This document shows, piece after piece, positions 16,086 to 20,906 of a DNA stretch of 20,906 nucleotides. Source of the stretch: Kiritimatiellia bacterium (lineage in GTDB: Bacteria > Verrucomicrobiota > Kiritimatiellia > RFP12 > UBA1067). The notes under the pieces are model-generated. The model ran no database searches and was not told the origin of the DNA. It worked only from the letters and a program-made list of their open reading frames with translations. A program made the position numbers and the translations under genes. The first letter of the stretch is position 1. Each line of letters begins with the position of its first letter. The stretch is from positions 1 to 20,906 of the forward strand of contig JAFVZE010000396.1 of NCBI GenBank assembly GCA_017508315.1, written 5' to 3'.

Positions 16086-17618
16086 ATGAGAATACCGTGC
16101 GGAACAATTCTTGCGGCGGCGCTTTGTTCGGGAATGACGCTTTGCGCGATGAACCACAATCTTCCCTGGGCATGGAGCAACCCGCCGCGCTGTTCGACGC
16201 CGCAAACGCCGCTGTTCGCCTTCTTCAACCGGGAGAACGCCGATTTCATGTTCAGGAACGGCGGCGGCAGAATCGAGGTGTGGTGCCAGGCCGCGGTGAG
16301 AACGGGAAGCGGACTTTCCTGGACGCTCCACCACAATCAGATCGTCAAACCGTTCCGGAGCGGAACGGCGGAGGCTCTTCCCGGAAACCTCTTCCGCATC
16401 GACATCGGCACGGCAGATCTCAAGCCCGGCTTTTACGACATCCGCGTCAGACTCGAAGGGCTCGGCTACGACAAAATCGCCCTTCTGCACAACCCGGAAA
16501 CCGGCAAAGCCGAACTTGAGCCGCCGGTCGGCGTCTGCACCTTCGGCTGGAATCCCGACAGCATGCCGCTGGTGGACGAAGCCGCCTACCGTCCGGCGGA
16601 TTTCGAATCTTTCTGGGCTAAGGCGATGGAAGAATACCGCACCGCCACGCTCGACTTGAAAGTCGAAGACGCGCCGCGGGTTTACACGCGCGAGGAGATC
16701 GACCGCTACAACATCGAAGGCGCCTGTCTGCCGCCGAATTTCGATCCCGACGGCGTGAAGCACGATGCGGTGGTCTCGTACAAAGTGAGTTTTGCCGGTC
16801 CCGATGGAGACCGCGTCTATGCATGGGTGGCGCGTCCGCAGAAGGAAGGCTCCTACCCCGCGCTGATCGTCTACCCCGGCGCGGGGACGGGCGGTCGGCC
16901 GCGGCCGCTCGACCACGCCCGGCACGGCTATGTCGCGATGGACATTCAGGTGCACGGCCATGATGTGGAATGCGACGACTCGATCACGTACCCGTGGTAC
17001 AACGCGCCGGAAGAAACCTATTCCCCGCGGATATCTTCGGTCAAAGATCTTGTCTGGTACAACCTCTACCGCCGCGCGCTTCGGGCGGTGGATGCGGTCG
17101 CGGCGCTTCCGTGCGTCGACGCGGGCCGCATCGCCGTCTGCGGCGGCAGCCAGGGCGGACGGCTTTCAATCGTCGTCGCGGCGCTCGACCCCCGGATCAA
17201 AGCGGCCGTTCCGTGTATCGTGAACTCACCCAACATGCCGCACCTTTACTGGACGAGCCGCTGCAACGCACGCGCCAGATGGTGGGGCAACGCGCCGGTC
17301 GCGGATCCGCCGGCCGAGATGACTGACGGCACCGAAAGTTACGGCCACTTTACGCTAGCCGCGACGCCTGAACTGCGCGCGCTCGCCTATCTCGACCCGA
17401 TGAATTTCGCGCCGTTCGCGAAATGCCCCGCCTATTTCAACGGTGGGCTTGTCGATCCCGTTTCGCCCGCCTACTCCACCTACGCCGCCTATCTGCGCTG
17501 GGGCGGCGGAAAGAAAACGTTCGTCGCGGTTCCCAACCACGGACACGACTGGTGGGCGGCGTTCGACCGTGCCGCGTACCGCTGGCTTGAAAAAATCCTC
17601 GACAAGCAGTCCAAATGA
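16086..17618 (+). CDS. Secreted acetyl esterase, AXE1/cephalosporin-C deacetylase-like alpha/beta hydrolase
   Basis: 510 residues. A signal peptide (RIPCGTILAAALCSGMTLCA) is followed by a beta-sandwich-like N-terminal domain (about 40-140) and an alpha/beta-hydrolase domain from about 225. The catalytic set is visible: nucleophile Ser355 in CGGSQGG, acid Asp457 in GGLVDPVSP and His487 in NHGHDWW. YPGAGTGGRPRP near 263-274 is a likely oxyanion-hole region. This layout fits the AXE1 family, which removes acetyl groups from xylan or other acetylated sugars. It is the first gene of the rightward operon, and its stop overlaps the start of the GH92 gene by ATGA, so the two should be co-translated. 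Deacetylation by this enzyme may expose a mannose-containing glycan to the downstream enzyme. The actual substrate cannot be read from sequence. Confidence 0.88.
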   Translation: MRIPCGTILAAALCSGMTLCAMNHNLPWAWSNPPRCSTPQTPLFAFFNRENADFMFRNGGGRIEVWCQAAVRTGSGLSWTLHHNQIVKPFRSGTAEALPGNLFRIDIGTADLKPGFYDIRVRLEGLGYDKIALLHNPETGKAELEPPVGVCTFGWNPDSMPLVDEAAYRPADFESFWAKAMEEYRTATLDLKVEDAPRVYTREEIDRYNIEGACLPPNFDPDGVKHDAVVSYKVSFAGPDGDRVYAWVARPQKEGSYPALIVYPGAGTGGRPRPLDHARHGYVAMDIQVHGHDVECDDSITYPWYNAPEETYSPRISSVKDLVWYNLYRRALRAVDAVAALPCVDAGRIAVCGGSQGGRLSIVVAALDPRIKAAVPCIVNSPNMPHLYWTSRCNARARWWGNAPVADPPAEMTDGTESYGHFTLAATPELRALAYLDPMNFAPFAKCPAYFNGGLVDPVSPAYSTYAAYLRWGGGKKTFVAVPNHGHDWWAAFDRAAYRWLEKILDKQSK

Positions 17619-19879
17619 AAATCCCGTTCAGAACCGTCATCGCAACGGCAATACTGTCGTTGAACTCAGCAAGCGCGGAGGACTTCACCCGCTGGGTCGA
17701 TCCGTTCATCGGAACGATCGACGAAGGCAACTGCTTTCCCGGTCCCTGCCGGGCGTTCGGCATGGTGCAGCCGAGCCCCGATACCGGCGACAAAGCGCAC
17801 TGCAGCGGCTACAAATTCACGGACGCGACGGTCCGGGGGTTCTCGCAGACGCACCTGAACGGAACCGGACGCCCGGCCATGGGAGATATCGCGATTCTCC
17901 CCCTGACGGAACCGGAATCGGAAGTTGAAGGCTGCGGGCCGGGAATCGGGATAAACAAGGCGAGCGAGGCGGCCGAGATCGGATATTACGCCGTCACGCT
18001 AGCAAACGGCGTGAAATGCGAAGCGACGGCGACGGAGCGCGTCGCCGTATGGCGGTTTACATGGCCGAAGGGCGCACCGCGGCTGATCTATGCCGATGCC
18101 GCCGCGATGCTGATGCAGCCGTGGAACGCGAAACTCGGCGCAACCGTGCCGGAATCGTCTTATTCGACCGGTCCCGACGGCAGAACGATCCTCGGCCGCA
18201 AGAAGGCGCTCGGCTGGACCGCGTACAGGCTTTTCTACAAAATCGGATTTTCAGAGCCGTGGACGAAGATCGAACGCCTCCCGGTCGATCCGTTCCAGGG
18301 CAAAGGCGACAGGTGGATCATCCGTTTTGACGGCGCAGAAAATCCCCTCGAGGTGCGCATCGCGCTTTCGACCGTCTCGGAAGACGGGGCGGCGGCGAAC
18401 ATGAAAGCCGAAGCCGACGGCCGCTCCTTCGATGACATCAGATCCGAATGCCGCAGGGAATGGAACGCCCTTCTTTCGCGCGCGCGGCTCGTCAGGGGAA
18501 CGGACGCGCAGAAGAAGAACTGGTACACCGCCCTTTACCGGCTCTTCATCCAACCGAACATCCAAAACGACGTAGACGGGAAATATCGCGGAGCGGACGA
18601 CAGGATACGCGCATGCGGCCGCGCGCACTATTCGACATTTTCACTTTGGGACACGTTCCGCGCGGCGCACCCGCTCTACACGATTCTCGTTCCGGAACGC
18701 GTACCGGACTTTGTCGATTCGCTCGAGGCGTTCGGGCGTGAACACGGGCACCTTCCGATGTGGACGATGTGGAACGGCGAAGCCCACGACATGATCGGCG
18801 TTCATTCAGTTCCCGTCATCGTCGACGCGTGGAAAAAGGGTCTGGCGCGAAACGGAACGCGCAATGCGGAGGAATTACTGACGCTGATGGTGCAGTCGAT
18901 GATCGGCAACGACGGCGAAAATCCGAAGAACTGCTGGAACGCCTACTGGGAAAACGGCTACATCCCTTACTTTGCAGGAGAGTTCGACAGACATCTGCCG
19001 AAAGGAGAAAGCGTTTCGACCACGCTCGAGCTTGCCTACGACTGGTGGTGCATAGCCGATTTCGCAAGGGCCGCCGGAGACGGGCGCAGCGCGGCGAAGG
19101 CGCAGAAATGGGCCGATTGCTGGAAAAACGTGTTTGACCGCAAAACCGGTTTCGCGCGCCCCCGCGCGCCGAAATCGTCCGGCGGCATCTGGCGCGAACC
19201 GTTCGACCCCGCCAATCCGCACGCCGGCGGCAACTTCCGGAGCGATTTCACCGAAGCGAATTCCTGGATCTACACATGGCATGTCTTCCAGGATGCGGAC
19301 GGTCTGGCCGAAGCGCTCGGCGGACGGAAAAACGCGCTCGCGAAACTTGATGCGTTCTTTGCGGCGATGCCGACGCGGGCGAAGGGCAATCCGGACACGG
19401 AAGGACTCACCGCCGAGGGCAATCCGCGGCGCGGCCAAATCGGCCAGTACTGGCACGGCAACGAACCGAGCCACCACATCGCCTACCTCTACACCCTCTG
19501 GGGGCGGCGCGACAAAGCCGCCGCGATCATCGGAAAACTCTGCCGCGAGTCGTATCGGCCGACGCCGGACGGACTGTGCGGCAATGACGACTGCGGACAG
19601 ATGAGCGCCTGGTACATCTTTTCCATGATGGGCTTCTACCCGGTCAATCCGTGCGGCGACGGATATGTGCTCGGCGAGGCGCAGGCGGATGAGATCAGAC
19701 TGGGTTGCGCGTTCCGCGTTCTGTCCGCGGATGACGGCTCGGCCGGCGGGAAAGTATTTCTGAACGGCGCCGCCGTCGACGGAGCGAAAATTTCACATGA
19801 AGACGTTCTGCGCGGCGGCACGCTCCTGTTCGGAAAAATGACGTTCAGAACTCGAACCGCCCCCATTTGGACGGATTGA
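17615..19879 (+). CDS. GH92 family alpha-mannosidase (secreted)
   Basis: 754 residues with signal peptide (TVIATAILSLNSASA). GH92 landmarks run the full length: WVDPFIGT...GNCFPGP and FGMVQPSPDT at the N-terminus, HYSTFSLWDTFRAAHPLYT near 340, and GHLPMWTMWNGE near 380. The general-acid motif GNEPSHHIAYLY has Glu617, and GNDDCGQMSAWYIFSMMGFY carries the acidic pair Asp658/Asp659 in the region of the general base. ISHEDVLRGGTLLF lies near the end. Family members are Ca2+-dependent exo-alpha-mannosidases acting by inversion on alpha-1,2, 1,3 or other mannosyl linkages. The length matches the family. Translation starts inside the esterase stop (ATGA). The last residues run antisense over the end of the convergent CBM9 fragment (19845-19879), so the C-terminal tail after GGTLLF may be altered from the ancestral form. 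Confidence 0.93.
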   Translation: MKIPFRTVIATAILSLNSASAEDFTRWVDPFIGTIDEGNCFPGPCRAFGMVQPSPDTGDKAHCSGYKFTDATVRGFSQTHLNGTGRPAMGDIAILPLTEPESEVEGCGPGIGINKASEAAEIGYYAVTLANGVKCEATATERVAVWRFTWPKGAPRLIYADAAAMLMQPWNAKLGATVPESSYSTGPDGRTILGRKKALGWTAYRLFYKIGFSEPWTKIERLPVDPFQGKGDRWIIRFDGAENPLEVRIALSTVSEDGAAANMKAEADGRSFDDIRSECRREWNALLSRARLVRGTDAQKKNWYTALYRLFIQPNIQNDVDGKYRGADDRIRACGRAHYSTFSLWDTFRAAHPLYTILVPERVPDFVDSLEAFGREHGHLPMWTMWNGEAHDMIGVHSVPVIVDAWKKGLARNGTRNAEELLTLMVQSMIGNDGENPKNCWNAYWENGYIPYFAGEFDRHLPKGESVSTTLELAYDWWCIADFARAAGDGRSAAKAQKWADCWKNVFDRKTGFARPRAPKSSGGIWREPFDPANPHAGGNFRSDFTEANSWIYTWHVFQDADGLAEALGGRKNALAKLDAFFAAMPTRAKGNPDTEGLTAEGNPRRGQIGQYWHGNEPSHHIAYLYTLWGRRDKAAAIIGKLCRESYRPTPDGLCGNDDCGQMSAWYIFSMMGFYPVNPCGDGYVLGEAQADEIRLGCAFRVLSADDGSAGGKVFLNGAAVDGAKISHEDVLRGGTLLFGKMTFRTRTAPIWTD

Positions 19880-20445
19880 CGCGCGTCTCGGAAGGAATGT
19901 CCGAAACTTCCTGGCTGCCGTCGTCGAACAGATACTGCCGCCGGACGACACGCGTTCCAGTAGCATCGCCGAAGATGACTCCGGCATCGGCTCGGCGCAC
20001 ACCGCCTTTGAACGGCACCTTCTCGCCAAGCGCCGTCCACGGGATATCGATGCGCACGCCGTAACCGCCGGCGCGCCGCTCGACCGCGACCTGCGCGCCG
20101 GTGATCTCCTCGACGCGGTCGACCGCCGTACGCCCGACGGGAGAGGCGAAAACCATCGGCTCGCCTTTCGCCGAAGGATCGACGAACACATACCGCATCA
20201 CCGCCGTGCGGCCGCCGAAAGGCGCATTCCGCGAGTTTCCACCAGTCGCGGTTGAGGCAGAAGCCGGCCGCCTTGACCGTCCGCGCAGGGCCGCGCTCCG
20301 AGAGCGGAACCTCCGATAACGGCGGCGCCCGCTTCAACAGACGGATGTCGCCTTGCGCTGTCACCGTCTTGTAGGCGGCCTCCGGCGACTCGAACGCGCA
20401 CCTCTCGAAATAGCCTTGACTGCGGCCAGCGTGTTGTTTTGACAT
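19845..20445 (-). pseudogene. C-terminal CBM9-like half of a secreted protein, frameshifted
   Basis: Translation from about 20440 gives FESPEAAYKTVTAQGDIRL, then LNRDWWKLAECAF. After a one-base shift near 20213-20220 it continues as GGRTAVMRYVFVDPSAKGEP and on to VRIDIPWTALG, GGVRRADAGVIFGDATG and NPSKWGRFEF before a TGA. The second segment aligns with the C-terminal CBM9-like domain of the 1601-residue protein (GYKLIAEVPLAELG, LRGDAGVVFSG, LQPHEWGMILR). Removing one C in the coding-strand run TTTCGGCGG restores a single frame. No export signal precedes it; instead it abuts the Fic-like remnant. On a circular reading it would be the end of the gene that starts at 656. The product is unlikely to be made as it stands. 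Confidence 0.7.
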
Positions 20446-20465
20446 CTCGTTAATGTCATGCTCAT
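20364..20465 (-). other. Possible beginning of the gene once following the Fic gene, now truncated
   Basis: GGAGGG (within the last Fic codons) stands about 7 nt before ATG 20465. The frame gives MSMTLTRCQNNTLAAVKAIS and then turns into out-of-frame CBM9 sequence, stopping after 33 codons. The good ribosome-binding site suggests a real start whose gene was cut at the junction near 20440. I cannot identify it. Confidence 0.3.
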
Positions 20466-20672
20466 GGCATTACCCTCCGAATACCCAGTGACCATTCTTT
20501 CGTGAACCCTCGCGGCGAAGGTTCGCTTTCTTCTTAAGGGACGCCATTATGCGTTCCGCCTGACGCAAGGTGACACCAAGCACAACTGATAATGATTTAG
20601 CGGTTAGGCGATTATCTCGCAAAATTGCCTTTACAGCCATTTCTTCTGTGCGGGAGAGGACGCCATCGCTCT

Positions 20673-20708
20673 TTATACCGACATTTATACCGACATTTAT
20701 ACCGACAT
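20673..20708. repeat. Three perfect 12-bp tandem repeats encoding (D/N)VGI
   Basis: The unit ttataccgacat is repeated at 20673-20684, 20685-20696 and 20697-20708. On the coding strand it gives DVGINVGINVGI. Low-complexity (N/D)xGIN runs are common between the catalytic and winged-helix parts of Fic-like and AlbA_2/RecG-like regulators. Confidence 0.9.
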
Positions 20709-20795
20709 CGGGCTTGTTTATTACGCCATTTATTACGTCATCCTGGGCAAAATCGTATGCCAGCGTTTTTCAATCTCGGATTCGATTTCGTAATC

Positions 20796-20906
20796 GACCG
20801 TGTCGCCGTTGAGGACCCATTCGCGCTTTGAGATATTGACGGTGCGAATGCTGCCGGCATGCGGGAATACGCCCTCGAAAATTTGACCGTGCAGGGCAAT
20901 GTAGAA
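20796..20906. repeat. Right copy of 111-bp direct terminal repeat
   Basis: Identical to 1-111. Here the repeat is flanked on its left by the remaining Fic-like coding sequence in continuous frame, so the right copy is in its natural context while the left copy abuts CBM9 sequence at 112. Confidence 0.97.

Larger units (their letters stand above)
20470..20906 (-). pseudogene. Fic-family protein remnant lacking the catalytic FIC motif
   Basis: Two frames together give a Fic-family protein. Frame one (20906 down to about 20771) reads LHGQIFEGVFPHAGSIRTVN, ISKREWVLNGDTVDY and EIESEIEK. Frame two (20769-20470) continues KTLAYDFAQDDVINGVINKP, then (D/N)VGI repeats and a winged-helix-like end (RTEEMAVKAILRDNRL, VTLRQAERIMASLKKKANL). 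Adding one A to the A5 run (plus-strand T5 20766-20770) joins the frames. In related Fic proteins the stretch after YDFAQ leads into the helix with the HxFxEGNxR motif; here that core is missing and the C-terminal DNA-binding tail follows directly. The N-terminus is also absent. Fic enzymes transfer AMP or similar groups to proteins, and this remnant cannot. It is less GC-rich than its neighbours, as expected for acquired DNA. Confidence 0.75.

Noticed and set aside
19845..19879. Bidirectional terminator between the convergent genes
   Set aside because: The two coding ends overlap by 35 bp and no hairpin with a T-run was found there.
20673..20708. CRISPR-like array
   Set aside because: The repeats are 12 bp, directly adjacent without spacers, and coding (DVGI), so they are a simple tandem repeat.
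1..20906. A complete self-replicating plasmid
   Set aside because: Terminal identity alone does not show it; no replication initiator, partition, toxin-antitoxin pair, mobilisation gene or origin-like iteron cluster is visible.

Overview
The window is GC-rich and looks like a carbohydrate-degradation locus from an uncultured anaerobic member of the PVC superphylum, most likely Kiritimatiellota/Lentisphaerota. The signs are large secreted proteins with CBM9-like domains, beta-propellers, autotransporter-associated beta-strand repeats, an ECF-type sigma factor carrying its own membrane anchor and sugar-binding-like domain, and secreted glycoside hydrolases. No replication, mobilisation, rRNA, tRNA, phage or CRISPR genes are visible. 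The taxonomic call is inference from gene style only.

Layout. Two divergent transcription units start from the AT-rich gap 15794-16085. Leftward (minus strand): sigma factor with membrane anchor and CBM9-like domain (15793-14426), a very large GH42-like hydrolase candidate (14398-10445), an autotransporter-repeat beta-helix protein (10421 to 5505) cut by an in-frame TAA at 7203-7205, a 1601-residue beta-propeller/CBM9 protein (5489-684), and the first third or less of another CBM9 protein (656-112). Rightward (plus strand): an AXE1-like acetyl esterase (16086-17618) overlapping by ATGA a GH92 alpha-mannosidase (17615-19879). The leftward genes have gaps of 15 to 27 bp, so they look like one operon.

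The divergent gap holds two copies of the same promoter-like element, CCAACC - 15 nt - GATACT, one facing each unit. The simplest model is that the sigma factor recognises this element, activates itself and both operons, and senses a glycan or glycan fragment outside the membrane through its CBM9-like domain. That domain resembles the CBM9 domain at the start of the broken gene at 656-112.

The two ends carry the same 111 bp (1-111 = 20796-20906). Joined head to tail they place a decayed Fic-family gene, lacking the catalytic FIC motif, between the two halves of a CBM9 protein (656-112 and about 20445-19845). This is either a real insertion/deletion scar on a circular or tandemly repeated molecule, or an assembly-graph closure through a repeated Fic segment. 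The locus shows other decay or error marks: a frameshift near 20215, a frameshift in an A5 run at 20766-20770, and three unrelated short-repeat families embedded in frame in the large hydrolase.
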